DNA of 54,868 nucleotides from Bacteroidota bacterium (GCA_013285855.1 JABDGW010000010.1:1-54868); one strand, 5' to 3'; shown: positions 9,046 through 19,158, counted from the first letter of the stretch. Made by a program: numbers and translations. The notes: a model not told the origin generated them from the letters alone.

Positions 9046-9774
9046 TTAATTTTTTAAAAGCTTTGCAGCATCTTTATCCGCGTACACTATAAAATCCGGA
9101 TGTTCTCTTATTAAAGAAATCGGAATTTTTTCAGTCTTTTCTCCTTCAAGCGCCTGTTGAAGAATAGCGGCTTTCTTTTCACCGCTTACCAATAAGAATA
9201 AATGTTTTGCTTCCATTAACGTTGCAATGCCAAGTGTAATTCCTTTAGTTAAGTTTTGTGGCCGTGAAAAATATTTCTGCCCTACTTTTTTTGTTACTTC
9301 ATCAACAACAGAAACATGTGAACGTAATGCCGGTGAAGTGCCTGGCTCATTCAATCCAACATGACCATTCATACCAATACCAAGAATCGCTATATCAATG
9401 CCGCCGTGTTGGTGTATAAATGTTTCAATGCGTTCGCACTCTTTACCTGTGTCTTCTGCTTTGCCATCAAAGCAACAAATTTTTTCTTCTGTTACATGTA
9501 ATGGTTTGAACACATCTTCATTCAACATATAGCGACAACTTCCTTCATCATTTTTACCAAGACCAATCCATTCATCTAATCCTAAAAAAAACCATTGGGA
9601 TGTATCTGATAAAGATTCGTTTTGTTGTCTTGCTAATTCTTTATATAAACCTTTTGGAGAATCGCCTGAAGCCACGCATAGTAAAGGTTGTTTTAACGGC
9701 TTCATGATATTGGTTACATCATTTGCAGCATGTTTAGACATTGCTTCATAAGTATCTTCAATAATAATTTTCAT
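9046..9774 (-). CDS. nagB: Glucosamine-6-phosphate deaminase (NagB/AgaI family)
   Basis: 242-aa cytoplasmic enzyme converting glucosamine-6-P to fructose-6-P and ammonia. Motifs: the phosphate-binding loop VASGDSPKGLYKEL near residue 34, LGLDEWIGL near 67 with the catalytic Asp, and the active-site segment GIGMNGHVGLNEPGTS near 130 with the conserved His and Glu. SRPQNLTKGITLGIATLM near 168 is also typical. Its 3' end is four bases from the stop of the convergent GH2 gene, so the two transcripts must overlap. It completes the chitosan route with the GH2, permease and kinase genes. The LDEW and SC residues also occur in galactosamine-6-P deaminases, so that specificity cannot be excluded. Confidence 0.88.
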   Translation of the reverse strand: MKIIIEDTYEAMSKHAANDVTNIMKPLKQPLLCVASGDSPKGLYKELARQQNESLSDTSQWFFLGLDEWIGLGKNDEGSCRYMLNEDVFKPLHVTEEKICCFDGKAEDTGKECERIETFIHQHGGIDIAILGIGMNGHVGLNEPGTSPALRSHVSVVDEVTKKVGQKYFSRPQNLTKGITLGIATLMEAKHLFLLVSGEKKAAILQQALEGEKTEKIPISLIREHPDFIVYADKDAAKLLKN

Positions 9775-9841
9775 AGCTCAATATTTATTCTATAGATGAT
9801 GAGAATCTGACGAAGTTCAGCCATGTGGATATTTTCTATTA

Positions 9842-12325
9842 TCATTTTTTCTCTTTCCATTTCCATTCCAGCATTTTTATAAAATACCCACCTACAACAC
9901 TACGGGCTTGGAAACCGACCTGCGAACCATCTGTTGTTTCATGCCAGTCGCTTAAAGGCACGCGTGTTGGTGTTTGGGTTGCATACACATACACAGGATC
10001 TATCAGCGATTCAAAAATATTTTGTGTTGATGCCAATGTTGATGTCCATAAAATCCAGTCGCTTTTGGTATAAGTTTTCCGGTTGTCTAAAGGCAATCCA
10101 AATTTGTTTTGATGAGTGAGATAATAATTAATTTCTTTATCATATACCGCTTGCGGAAATAATTTTAACCCGAGTAATTTATCCCAAACTAAATTATACT
10201 TCTGGCTCCATGTATTTTTTGCATCAAAAGCTAAATCATAATGATCAGAATCAGCAGCCAACTGCTGCCATTGCTGTGCATAATTGTGTGCAATGGAATC
10301 GTAATATTTTGCTGTTGATTTATCACCAATCATATTTGCCATCATACTGTATGCATCTATACCAACGATTGCTTTAACTGAAAGATTTGCATTGCGTGCA
10401 AAATGCCCGGCAAAATCATCTGTGCATAATTGGTTTGCAGGATCTAATCCATCCTTCACCAAAAATTCAACCCATTGCGTTAATGTTTTCCAATGCTGGT
10501 TTGCATAATTCGCGTTGCCTTCTGCCTTTGCAATGGCTGCCGTTGAAATAATCATATTGCCTGCTTCTTCCACAGGCATATCTTCAGGATAAGTTTGGCC
10601 GTTGGCAAGAGGATACGTGCCAAGATCGTGCGCAGGAAAGGCTTTTGTCCATTTACTACTTTCACTGTAATCAAAAATTCCGTTAAGCATTCCTTTTAAA
10701 AGATCAGGATTATATACAAGCGATAAAGGAGATGAAGGATAGGTAACATCAACCGTCCATATAGAACCATTGCTGAAATTTTCTTTTTGAGGAAACAAAA
10801 TTTCATCATGTGCACCGCGAACTAATTTATGCGCGGCCAGTGATTGCCGGTAAGCCATCACACAAAGTTTCGCATAGGTTTCGCCACCAGCAGCATTTGC
10901 ATCATCGTATAACTGCTTATCAAAAGCATCACATGTTGTATGTATATCCTGGTATTGCTGAAAAGATGTCTCCAGTAGTTCATTCATACTTTGAAAATTC
11001 TTTTTCCACCAGGCTTGTAATTTTTCATTGAAATATTCTATGGAATAAACATCGTCATAACCCAGCATTAATGTTGCATGGTTCGTATTATCGCTTCCTG
11101 TAAATAAAGAAATATTTGCAGCCAGTAAAAGATTTACATCATGTGCAGTTTGGCTGATGTACGGAGATGTGAGTAATCCATTGGTTAAATAATCTTTTAT
11201 AATATTTTGTACAGAAGTTAACTTAACATCATATTGTTTTTGCTGCGGTGCAGTCATATATGTATAGCCCCAATCAATGCGGAGATCATCACCTTTCTTT
11301 TGCAAAACAGGCTGAGACTCTGTACCGCATTTTAAAATATTCAGTGTTTTTGTTTGATAAGATGTTGCATTCATTAATTCATTACCGGTATTGCCTGCAA
11401 CACCCGCATTTTCACTGAGCAAAACATTTACCTGGTGTATGCCGCTGTCTTTTGCTGTAACTGTAAAAGTTATGTAAGAAACAGGACGCGAAAGCAGGTC
11501 GAGGTCAGCTGCAATAAGCGGCGATAAAAAATCGACTTCAAGATTTACACTGCCGCAACTGAATAAATATTTTGTTTGCGTAGCAGTTACATACAAAGCG
11601 TTTTGAATTGCGGGTTCAATATTTTTTATTGATTGCCTTGTGGCAATGCCTGCATCAAGCCAGGCATTGCCTCCTGTGTTTGTGCAATGCATGGCAAGCA
11701 CATTTTTGCCGCGTTGTAATTTTTGTATAATAGTCGCAGGCAATTCATGCTCCTGGTAATTGCCGGTATAGCAGGTGCATTCATACACTTTTTCTCCGTT
11801 AATGTATACTTCGGCATCATCATCGTTGCGCAGGTATAAAAGCAATTGCCGTATGGTGGTATCGAACACATCAAAAGTTCTGCGTACCCAAATTTCTTTT
11901 GTGTTCCATTCAGTAGAAGGGTTTGATTCTTTAGTACCAAAAGGTAATGTTGCAGATGCCCATGCAGCATCATTAAAATCTTCGTTCATCCAGTTGGCTG
12001 CAGGTGTAATTGTGGTATATTTTGAAGCATGTGCCTGCAGCTCGCTTGTCGGCGCAAGCCATTGTAAAGGATAAGCGGGCACGCCCATAAAATTATACAC
12101 TTTGCCATCTACTCTTATTAAACCTAACAGTGATTGTTCTTTGCCTGTCCAGTGTTTTGTATTGGATTCATTTAATTTATCAGTAAAACTCCAGATGCTG
12201 AAATACGGATCATGGGTGATTAAAGGATAGGCGGGCATTTTAGTAACCTGCGCTGAAACATTAAACAAAGAAATAAAAAAGAAAAATATAAATAAAGTGG
12301 TGCGATGAAATCTTACTGTAAGCAT
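9842..12325 (-). CDS. Exported DUF4965/DUF5127/DUF1793 protein (glutaminase A-like)
   Basis: 827-aa exported protein with a signal peptide (about residues 1-26, [12 protein letters not shown]). The N-terminal stretch [18 protein letters not shown] is typical of DUF4964. A jelly-roll-like insert follows (about 85-205, [15 protein letters not shown], similar to GH2 sugar-binding modules). Next come DUF5127 and an alpha/alpha-barrel DUF4965/DUF1793 region with [26 protein letters not shown] near 600 and [15 protein letters not shown] at the end. Fungal relatives are called glutaminase A, but Bacteroidota members usually sit in polysaccharide loci, and the barrel plus sugar-binding insert suggests a glycosidase-like role (inference). 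It lies 68 bp after GH127 and 67 bp before nagB on the same strand. Confidence 0.85.
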   Translation of the reverse strand: MLTVRFHRTTLFIFFFFISLFNVSAQVTKMPAYPLITHDPYFSIWSFTDKLNESNTKHWTGKEQSLLGLIRVDGKVYNFMGVPAYPLQWLAPTSELQAHASKYTTITPAANWMNEDFNDAAWASATLPFGTKESNPSTEWNTKEIWVRRTFDVFDTTIRQLLLYLRNDDDAEVYINGEKVYECTCYTGNYQEHELPATIIQKLQRGKNVLAMHCTNTGGNAWLDAGIATRQSIKNIEPAIQNALYVTATQTKYLFSCGSVNLEVDFLSPLIAADLDLLSRPVSYITFTVTAKDSGIHQVNVLLSENAGVAGNTGNELMNATSYQTKTLNILKCGTESQPVLQKKGDDLRIDWGYTYMTAPQQKQYDVKLTSVQNIIKDYLTNGLLTSPYISQTAHDVNLLLAANISLFTGSDNTNHATLMLGYDDVYSIEYFNEKLQAWWKKNFQSMNELLETSFQQYQDIHTTCDAFDKQLYDDANAAGGETYAKLCVMAYRQSLAAHKLVRGAHDEILFPQKENFSNGSIWTVDVTYPSSPLSLVYNPDLLKGMLNGIFDYSESSKWTKAFPAHDLGTYPLANGQTYPEDMPVEEAGNMIISTAAIAKAEGNANYANQHWKTLTQWVEFLVKDGLDPANQLCTDDFAGHFARNANLSVKAIVGIDAYSMMANMIGDKSTAKYYDSIAHNYAQQWQQLAADSDHYDLAFDAKNTWSQKYNLVWDKLLGLKLFPQAVYDKEINYYLTHQNKFGLPLDNRKTYTKSDWILWTSTLASTQNIFESLIDPVYVYATQTPTRVPLSDWHETTDGSQVGFQARSVVGGYFIKMLEWKWKEKK

Positions 12326-12393
12326 TGAAGGGGAGTTTCACGCAAAGTAATAAAGTAGCGCAAAGAAGCAAAGAATGTTTATTGAATTCACTG

Positions 12394-14349
12394 CTAATAA
12401 TTCAACTTTATTTCTTTCATTTTTGTTGGCAGCCAAACCTGCATTTCATTTTTACCGCGATTACACCATGTATAATAAGGAATAGCAGTAATTGTTTTTT
12501 CTGTTGATTGCAATGCGCTGCCATCTGCAGATGGCTGAATGATTGTTGCTTTTATTTGAAGCGCAATAACAGGTTCATTCAATATTTTATAATCTATTGT
12601 TTGTATAACTGCATTTGGATTCACTATAAAATTCCATGCTTCATTATTATTATCTGCACCTTCAACACAATATACTATTGGCCCGCGCTGCAAAGCAATG
12701 CGGTCGTTATCATACAATACTTCTTTTTTAGAACTTATTGCAAGCACCGGCATTGCATATTCAAAACTTATTACATCGCCTTTTTTCCATTTGTTTGAGA
12801 TAACCGCATAGCCATTTTGCTGTTTAAAATCCGCAGGTTTTCCATTTACAAAAAATTGGGGTGATTGTTTTACGCCATTATTCACAAAATATAAATTACC
12901 GTCAACAATATCATTCTGCGTCCAGCCTGGTATACGTATATACACATCAAAATTTTTTGACTCAGCAGGCGAAACAGTAATGCTTACTTTTCCATCCCAA
13001 GGGTAATTAGTTTGCATACTCACATCAACACTGGTATTATTTATTTTGATTGATGTATTGCTGCCGATAAAAAGATTCACCCAAAGGCTTTTATCATTCA
13101 CGCCATAAATATAATTACCGATGCCGGCAACAAGCCTTGAAATATTAGCAGGACAACAAGCTGTACCAAACCATTTGCTTCTTTCATGCTGGCCATTTGA
13201 TGCAAGCGGGTTATCATAAAAAAAACGATCGCCGCTTAAACTCAGTCCATCTAATGCACCATTGTATAAACTACGTTCAAGCACATCAATATATTTTGCA
13301 TCGCCGGTAAGCTCATTCATTCTTTCATTCCATAAAACCATGCCTACTGATGCACAGGTTTCGCAATAAGCCTGTTCATTCGGAAGATCATAATCTTTAG
13401 TAAAACCTTCATTGTCTCCGCTTGGCCCGATGCCGCCTGTTAAATACATATTACGATAGATAACATCCTGCCAAACCGTTTTCATTGCATGTATATAACC
13501 ACTATCGTTGGTGGCGGCAGCAACATCTGCAGTGCCGCTGTATAAATACATGGCACGCACTGCATGGCCGGTAATTTGCGTTTGATCTTTTACAGGTAAT
13601 ACATCCTGCCAATATTCAGGCTTAACCCACTCTTCCGGACGGTACGCATAAATGTGTTTGCCGCGTTGATTGAGATACCAGTTCGCTAATTTTTCATAGT
13701 TGTCATTGCCGGTTACGTGGTACAGTTTCATTAATCCAATTTCAATTTCTTCATGTCCGCTAAACCATTGCCTGTTATTAATGCGCATGGTTGTATCAAT
13801 ATGATTGGCCAGGCGGATTGCAACATCTAATAATTTTCTTTTTCCTGTAGCATCGTAATATGCAACGGCAGCTTCCATTAAATGGCCGGCATTGTAATCT
13901 TCGTGCTTTTCCAATTCTGTCCAGCGTTTGGAAATATCGCCAAGCTGAAAATAAGTATCCAGGTAACCGTCGGACATTTGTGCAGCAGCAATATAATTTA
14001 TCCACCTGTCGGCGGTATTTTCAATTGCAGTATCAGGATGATTTTTTAAAGAATAACTCATTGCTTCCAGCGCTTTATACACATCACTGTCATCATAATA
14101 AATTCCAACAAACTTTCCTGAATGTTTTGCTGTATTGATGAAATTCTGAATACGCGGTGTAGCAATTTCAGTTTGATAAATGCAAGCCTGTAAAGATTTT
14201 GTTGCAACAAGATCAATCTTGGGTTTCCAGAAATGATCTGTTACTTCAACCTGTGAAAAACCGACTGATGTATAGCAACTGATGGAATGCTGGGAGTAAA
14301 GTTTAGCTATTAAAAATAAGGTTGCTGATAAAACAAATGCAAGTTTCAT
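12394..14349 (-). CDS. GH127-family beta-L-arabinofuranosidase-like hydrolase (DUF1680)
   Basis: About 651 aa when begun at the ATG at 14349, which opens a clean signal peptide (MKLAFVLSATLFLIAKLYSQ); the frame extends ten codons further up. Family text includes GIYYDDSDVYKALEAMSYSL near 90, AQMSDGYLDTYF near 125, GHEEIEIGLMKLY and QTQITGHAVRAMYLY. The zinc-thiolate active site of GH127 (Glu, Cys, Cys, Cys in HypBA1: E338, C340, C417, C418) is matched by Glu330 and Cys332 in CETC and by Cys398-Cys399 in TACCPAN. The Cys nucleophile is therefore present. It probably trims L-arabinose or a related sugar from exported substrates. First gene of the minus-strand set with the DUF4965 protein and nagB. 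Confidence 0.9.
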   Translation of the reverse strand: MKLAFVLSATLFLIAKLYSQHSISCYTSVGFSQVEVTDHFWKPKIDLVATKSLQACIYQTEIATPRIQNFINTAKHSGKFVGIYYDDSDVYKALEAMSYSLKNHPDTAIENTADRWINYIAAAQMSDGYLDTYFQLGDISKRWTELEKHEDYNAGHLMEAAVAYYDATGKRKLLDVAIRLANHIDTTMRINNRQWFSGHEEIEIGLMKLYHVTGNDNYEKLANWYLNQRGKHIYAYRPEEWVKPEYWQDVLPVKDQTQITGHAVRAMYLYSGTADVAAATNDSGYIHAMKTVWQDVIYRNMYLTGGIGPSGDNEGFTKDYDLPNEQAYCETCASVGMVLWNERMNELTGDAKYIDVLERSLYNGALDGLSLSGDRFFYDNPLASNGQHERSKWFGTACCPANISRLVAGIGNYIYGVNDKSLWVNLFIGSNTSIKINNTSVDVSMQTNYPWDGKVSITVSPAESKNFDVYIRIPGWTQNDIVDGNLYFVNNGVKQSPQFFVNGKPADFKQQNGYAVISNKWKKGDVISFEYAMPVLAISSKKEVLYDNDRIALQRGPIVYCVEGADNNNEAWNFIVNPNAVIQTIDYKILNEPVIALQIKATIIQPSADGSALQSTEKTITAIPYYTWCNRGKNEMQVWLPTKMKEIKLNY

Positions 14350-14640
14350 TGTATGATTTTTTACAGATTTATTACGCATAAAGTTATGTATTGAATTCTT
14401 TAATTTTTTTTTAATTAAGTGTTGGAAATATCAAATTGTTTTTTAAGTTTGTTACAGCATAACCTCTTCAGAATTTTCGTCTTATTGAAAACTAATTCGG
14501 GCGTAACCGCTAACCAATAGCCTATTAAAAGGTAATTTTTATTTGCAAAAATCAATCGCAGGATTGCAACGTTCTGTATGTACTGATGAAATATTATTTC
14601 TGTTGTTTGCTTTTTTAGTTATTAATTTTTTTTCTTTTTT
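14350..14640. other. Divergent intergenic region between GH127 and LytTR genes
   Basis: 291 bp, AT-rich, with long T runs near 14402-14411 and 14627-14640. It must hold the promoters of both flanking genes. I see no clear Bacteroidota promoter pair (TTTG with TAnnTTTG), hairpin terminator or small gene. The T-rich run directly before the LytTR start codon lacks any purine-rich ribosome site. Confidence 0.5.
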
Positions 14641-15168
14641 ATGAAGCAGTATCAAGAAATAAAAAATAACAAAGAACCTGATTCTTCAGTTTACAAGGTT
14701 GATGCCTTCGATAATTTACAGGTTTTAAAAAATAAAAAGTTTGAAAATAACAGAGAAGAAGAAATTTTTCTTTTTAAAAAGCAAAATGAATCAGTAAAAA
14801 ATGAAGAGCAATTGTTGCTTAACCATCTTGATTCAAAAAATCTTTTTCGTTTTTATTTAAAAAAGGGTGAACACATTTATGCCAGGCCCAACGATATAAT
14901 TATGATAGAAAGTTGCGACCATTTAGTGAATGTGCATTTGGCCTGTAACAATAAACTTAAAAAAGCCATTCGTACCAATACACTTAAAGATTTTTTGTTG
15001 CAATTACCTGCGGGCCAGTTTGTGCGTATAAACCGCTTTTGCGCCATAAATATTCACAGGCTTTCCGGCGGAAATTGTAAAGACCAGACATTTGAGTTTG
15101 ATTTTACATTTTCTATAAAGCTTAAGCACGCTTTACCGCAAACCATTTTTAAAAATATTGGCAAGTAG
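14641..15168 (+). CDS. Orphan LytTR-type DNA-binding protein
   Basis: 175 aa. The C-terminal 100 residues match the LytTR DNA-binding domain: EHIYARPNDIIMIESCDHLV near 80, KKAIRTNTLKDFLLQLP near 110, and FVRINRFCAINIHRLSG near 130. The first 70 residues are polar, rich in Lys, Glu and Asn, and predicted helical; there is no receiver domain and no membrane segment. So it is not a classical response regulator. It is the last gene before the injection-system operon and points the same way, 243 bp upstream, so it is a natural candidate regulator of that operon (inference). Autoregulation is also possible. Confidence 0.8.
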   Translation: MKQYQEIKNNKEPDSSVYKVDAFDNLQVLKNKKFENNREEEIFLFKKQNESVKNEEQLLLNHLDSKNLFRFYLKKGEHIYARPNDIIMIESCDHLVNVHLACNNKLKKAIRTNTLKDFLLQLPAGQFVRINRFCAINIHRLSGGNCKDQTFEFDFTFSIKLKHALPQTIFKNIGK

Positions 15169-15411
15169 TTTTTTAAATTAGTTCATGTGGCTATAATGAA
15201 TGTTCACGTAAATAATCCGGCGTTGGCGTTATTCTGTATTTACCTGTAAGCTTTTGATTTTACATTTAAAGATAAAAGAGCAAATCCCCCTCTAAAAAAG
15301 ACTTAGGCAGAATTTGAAAAATGCCTGCAACAACTTCTTTAAAGTTTAATTGCCGGCAGTTAGTTATACTACTTGTAAAAATTATTTACCGGTTAAAAAT
15401 ATTATTGCTTA
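15169..15411. promoter_or_regulatory. Leader region of the eCIS operon
   Basis: This 243-bp gap precedes the first eCIS gene, and the next large co-directional gaps lie well downstream. It probably carries the main eCIS promoter. A TTTG at 15314 followed by TTTAAAGTTT about 21 bp later loosely resembles the Bacteroidota promoter, but the match is poor. No terminator hairpin for the LytTR gene was found, so read-through from it is possible. Confidence 0.35.
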
Positions 15412-16026
15412 ATGATACGCACAGCACTCGAATTTATAAAAACTGAGCTTGACGCATATATTGCAAACAGGGAAAATGATCCTGCAAACTATTCGCCGGG
15501 TACCATAGTAGATCTTAAAGCAATTGTATCACCTACTGGTGTTGTTAATACTGATGGCAGTACGCATATTACCATTACGCTTGCAGGTATTGAAGAAGAG
15601 AGAAGGGAAGGAAAACGACCTTATATATTTCCAACCGATAACAATAAATTTTTAACGCTGAATGCACCTATTGAAATAAACCTGCATTTATTATTTATAG
15701 CACACAGTAATGATTACGAAACAGCATTGCGCGATTTATCAGATGTGATAGGTTTCTTCCAGGCGAATGTTGTTTTTGATGAACAGCGGTATCCAAATTT
15801 AAATACCAGCGTTACTGCGCCTGCTGTAAAACCATGGCAATTAATAGAACGGCTTAGTTTCAGGTTAATCAATCTTTCTTTTGAACAGCAAAATAATTTA
15901 TGGGGAATGTTTGGCGGCAAGTATATGCCAAGTGCAGTGTATAAAATGATTTTACTTACTGCATTTGATACAAAGAGCAACGATATTTCAAGTGCTGTAA
16001 CACAATTAGGTATTATGGAAAATTAA
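15412..16026 (+). CDS. eCIS Pvc16-like (DUF4255) cap/tube-terminator protein
   Basis: 204 aa. The start MIRTALEFIKTELDAYI, the beta segment THITITLAGIEEER near residue 55, the helix INLHLLFIAHSNDYETALRDLSDVIGFF near 90, and the late PSAVYKMILLTAF near 175 all fit the DUF4255/Pvc16 family. In Afp, PVC and AlgoCIS particles this protein caps the distal end of the sheath-tube. It opens the structural operon here, as it does in many Bacteroidota clusters, and is followed after 8 bp by an unrecognised gene. Confidence 0.85.
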   Translation: MIRTALEFIKTELDAYIANRENDPANYSPGTIVDLKAIVSPTGVVNTDGSTHITITLAGIEEERREGKRPYIFPTDNNKFLTLNAPIEINLHLLFIAHSNDYETALRDLSDVIGFFQANVVFDEQRYPNLNTSVTAPAVKPWQLIERLSFRLINLSFEQQNNLWGMFGGKYMPSAVYKMILLTAFDTKSNDISSAVTQLGIMEN

Positions 16027-16034
16027 TTAAAGAT

Positions 16035-17219
16035 ATGAATGGACTTCTTGTAAAATATGCAGAGCTATTAAGGGTATCAGTTATACAATTATATTATCAA
16101 AATAACGTGTACAGGCAAACCCTGGTACAACCTGAATTAGACATTCAAATTATTCCTACACAGGATTGCATAAATATTATGAAAAGGATGAGTATGGTTT
16201 TTAAAAATACTGATGTTAATGGCGGATTTATTGTGTTAGCAAACGTTGCAGGTACAAATGGAAGCGGAAATGATTTATTAAGGTTTGCAGCAAAAAAAGA
16301 AGATGCGCTGACCTTTTTAATGGTGCTGAAAAATACGGATGTTATAAATTTTGATGACCTGTCTGCACAACCAGTCAGCGATAATATTTATTATTTCTCA
16401 AATGAAGTAACCGATGCTGCAGCCTTGCGAAACAATTTGCATCTTTCAAAAAATGCAAGTGGCGTGGATGGTGTTAATGATGTGATTAAAAAATCAAATG
16501 AAAATTATCATTTTCATGCGGCATTTGTAATTCTGCCAAACACCGCTGTTGTAAAACATGTTTTAACCGGCCAAACAATTAATCCTGCTTCATTAATTAC
16601 TCAAGTGGGGCAAAGTGATCTTAGTTTTAATCTTTCTACATTTCCGTTTGGGAAATACCAGTTATTAATAAACAATTTGCCGGTAGAAGATTTCTATTAT
16701 TTAGGGAAATATGCTACACAACCCGTATTTGGTGTTATACAACTTTCATTGTCCTCCACACTTCCTTCAAACTATCGAATTATTGAACCAGACAGGTCGC
16801 TTGCTGCTGCCAAACCTTTTTACAACATAATATTTAATAATCGCCAAACATTATGGCGCTATACCATTCAGCTTCAAACCAACAGCCCGCTTTATTTGGA
16901 AATGGCAGTATTGTCTGCACCTGATAAAACAGATTTTATTAACAAACTAAATATACTAACCAATGATACAACAATCACTTTTAGCAGAACTGTTACCACG
17001 GACACCGAGTTTGTTTTTATATCAAACAGTCCATTGCTTCTCCGGGAAAAATATTTCACCACCGGTGTAACACCTGATGTATTAAATTTTAAGCTTACAA
17101 AATATATTGGTGATGCAGGAGAAGCAGTGGTTAAAGACCACTTACCATATGCGCCAACAAGCAATCTTGATGCAACATCACTTCCTCAAATTTATTCTGA
17201 TATTTTTCTTACACTTTAA
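16035..17219 (+). CDS. Unrecognised eCIS-operon protein, 394 aa
   Basis: No family recognised. The protein is mostly predicted beta structure, has no signal peptide or membrane segment, and is rich in Asn, Thr and Leu. It has an N-terminal immunoglobulin-like flavour (QIIPTQDCINIMKRMSMVFKN) and a central SFNLSTFPFGKYQLLIN segment. The gene lies between the cap gene (8 bp before) and the sheath gene (10 bp after), so co-expression with the particle is nearly certain. A role at the distal end, such as a cap adaptor, is a reasonable guess from position only. Confidence 0.75.
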   Translation: MNGLLVKYAELLRVSVIQLYYQNNVYRQTLVQPELDIQIIPTQDCINIMKRMSMVFKNTDVNGGFIVLANVAGTNGSGNDLLRFAAKKEDALTFLMVLKNTDVINFDDLSAQPVSDNIYYFSNEVTDAAALRNNLHLSKNASGVDGVNDVIKKSNENYHFHAAFVILPNTAVVKHVLTGQTINPASLITQVGQSDLSFNLSTFPFGKYQLLINNLPVEDFYYLGKYATQPVFGVIQLSLSSTLPSNYRIIEPDRSLAAAKPFYNIIFNNRQTLWRYTIQLQTNSPLYLEMAVLSAPDKTDFINKLNILTNDTTITFSRTVTTDTEFVFISNSPLLLREKYFTTGVTPDVLNFKLTKYIGDAGEAVVKDHLPYAPTSNLDATSLPQIYSDIFLTL

Positions 17220-17229
17220 ATAAAAACTA

Positions 17230-18678
17230 ATGGCTAATTATCGTTCGCCTGGTGTATACACAGAAGATATACCAACCTTGCCACCTTCAATTGCTGAGGT
17301 AGAGTCTGCAGTACCAGCTTTTGTAGGGTATACCGAGAAGGCTACAATGTCTGTAACAGACGATGTATTAAACTTACCAACGCCTATTAACGGGCTTGCA
17401 GATTACATACAAATATTTGGCGGTGCAGAACAGGAAGATTCTGCTAATATTACCATTGCAGTAGATGAATTAAAAACCGGTACCAACACAACGGGATATA
17501 AAGTAACCATCACGCCTAATTTTACTAATCTTCGAAAACATATATTGTATCATGCCGTAAAGCATTATTTTGAAAATGGCGGGGGCAGATGCTTTATAGT
17601 TTCTGTTGGAAAATATGCTGCTGCCGTAGATAAAGCAGCAATTGAAGCGGGGCTGGATTTAATAGCACTGGAAGATGAACCAACTATTTTATTGGTGCCG
17701 GATGCTATTTTTTTAGGGCAGTCAGACTTTGATGAAGTAAATCAAAAAATGCTGGTACAGGCATCAGAATTGAAAGACAGGTTTGCCGTAATTGATACAC
17801 GTACATCAACTGTTCCTAAAACCACTACTTCGATTAATACAGATGTTACTACCGCTATTGGTAATGTTCCTATAGATATTTTAATAAGACAATTTGGAGC
17901 AGTATATTATCCATGGCTTGAAACAACATATAATTATCAATTCGACTTTCCGAATTTAACACTCACTACCTATACAATAAACGGAGCTGCTCCTGTAGCT
18001 CCTGACGTAGATAGAACAGGCTCAACTATGAGTGTTTTACAAGCTGCTGCTTCGTCTATGTATAGCGCCATAAAAGCTATTTATAGTACTTATCATATTA
18101 AGCTGCCGCCTTCTGCTGCTATTGCCGGCGTATATGCACGTGTTGATGATGCACGGGGTGTTTGGAAAGCGCCTGCAAATGTTGGTTTATTAAGTGTTGT
18201 AAAACCTACCGTAAATGTTTCGCGCTCCGACCAGGATTTATTAAATGTAAATACAGATACAGGGAAATCAGTAAACGCAATTATAAATGTGGCCGGATAT
18301 GGAACGGTTGTTATGGGTGCCAGAACGCTTGATGGAAATGATGACGAATGGAAGTATGTAAATGTGCGCAGGTTTTTCAGCGTGGTAGAAGAATCTATAA
18401 AGAAGTCAAGCAACTGGGTAGTATTTGAACCTAATACCGCGGCTACCTGGGTAAAGCTGCAGGCGATGATTGAAAACTATCTCACTTTAAAATGGCGGGA
18501 TGGCGCTTTAGCAGGTGCAAAACCTGAGCAGGCATTCTTTGTAAATATTGGTCTTGGAAAAACAATGACGTCTATTGATATATTAGAAGGCCGCCTTATT
18601 GTTGAAATAGGAATGGCTGTAGCAAGACCAGCAGAATTTGTTATCCTGAGATTTATACAAATGATGCAAACGTCTTAA
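17230..18678 (+). CDS. Contractile tail sheath protein
   Basis: 482 aa. The opening MANYRSPGVYTEDIPTLPPS and SAVPAFVGYTEKA are the standard start of eCIS and phage tail sheaths. The C-terminal handshake region is also clear: NVRRFFSVVEESIKKSSNWVVFEPN near 380, TLKWRDGALAGAKPEQAFFV near 425, and GRLIVEIGMAVARPAEFVILRF near 455. The subunit forms the contractile outer cylinder that drives the inner tube into the target. There is only one sheath gene here, while Afp and PVC carry three, so the sheath is a homopolymer. Confidence 0.96.
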   Translation: MANYRSPGVYTEDIPTLPPSIAEVESAVPAFVGYTEKATMSVTDDVLNLPTPINGLADYIQIFGGAEQEDSANITIAVDELKTGTNTTGYKVTITPNFTNLRKHILYHAVKHYFENGGGRCFIVSVGKYAAAVDKAAIEAGLDLIALEDEPTILLVPDAIFLGQSDFDEVNQKMLVQASELKDRFAVIDTRTSTVPKTTTSINTDVTTAIGNVPIDILIRQFGAVYYPWLETTYNYQFDFPNLTLTTYTINGAAPVAPDVDRTGSTMSVLQAAASSMYSAIKAIYSTYHIKLPPSAAIAGVYARVDDARGVWKAPANVGLLSVVKPTVNVSRSDQDLLNVNTDTGKSVNAIINVAGYGTVVMGARTLDGNDDEWKYVNVRRFFSVVEESIKKSSNWVVFEPNTAATWVKLQAMIENYLTLKWRDGALAGAKPEQAFFVNIGLGKTMTSIDILEGRLIVEIGMAVARPAEFVILRFIQMMQTS

Positions 18679-18716
18679 TTCAATAATCATCTTTTTAAAA
18701 AATAAAAATTAAAACT

Positions 18717-19151
18717 ATGGCTAATTATCCTTTGCCGGTTTTCTATTTCAGTGTTTCATTTGGCGCAGACAATATTGGCTTTTCTGAAGTCAGCGGCCTT
18801 TCACAGGAAATACAAGCTATTGAATATAGAGACGGCCTTATGCCAGGCACTACACTGCCACTTAAAAGACCGGGCTTACATAAAGCCGGTAACGTAACAT
18901 TGAAAAGAGGAATTGTTGCCGGTAACTACGATCTGTATAATTGGTTTAATAATAACGGCAATCCGAATGTTGAACGCAGAGACCTTACCATTTCATTACT
19001 AAACGATGAACAGCAACCTGTTTTTGTCTGGAAGATATTACAGGCCTTTCCTGTTAAGTGTGAAGGCCCTGGGCTTAAGGCCTCGGGCAATGATGTAGCA
19101 ATCGAATCACTTGACCTGGTGCATGAAGGAATTCAATTAGTAAAACAATAG
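18717..19151 (+). CDS. eCIS inner tube protein 1 (gp19/Afp1-like)
   Basis: 144 aa. The tube-fold signature is present: PVFYFSVSFG at the start, FSEVSGLSQEIQAIEYRDG near 22, and LKRGIVAGNYDLYNWFN near 62. The C-terminal half holds VFVWKILQAFPVKCEGPGL. Hexamers stack to make the injected tube whose lumen can carry cargo. It follows the sheath gene by 38 bp with an A-rich leader (18699-18714), typical of strongly expressed structural genes in this phylum. Confidence 0.93.
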   Translation: MANYPLPVFYFSVSFGADNIGFSEVSGLSQEIQAIEYRDGLMPGTTLPLKRPGLHKAGNVTLKRGIVAGNYDLYNWFNNNGNPNVERRDLTISLLNDEQQPVFVWKILQAFPVKCEGPGLKASGNDVAIESLDLVHEGIQLVKQ

Positions 19152-19158
19152 CGTTATT

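Noticed and set aside
9036..9050. Bidirectional terminator between the GH2 and nagB genes
   Set aside because: Only four bases separate the two stops, and I could not find a hairpin there.
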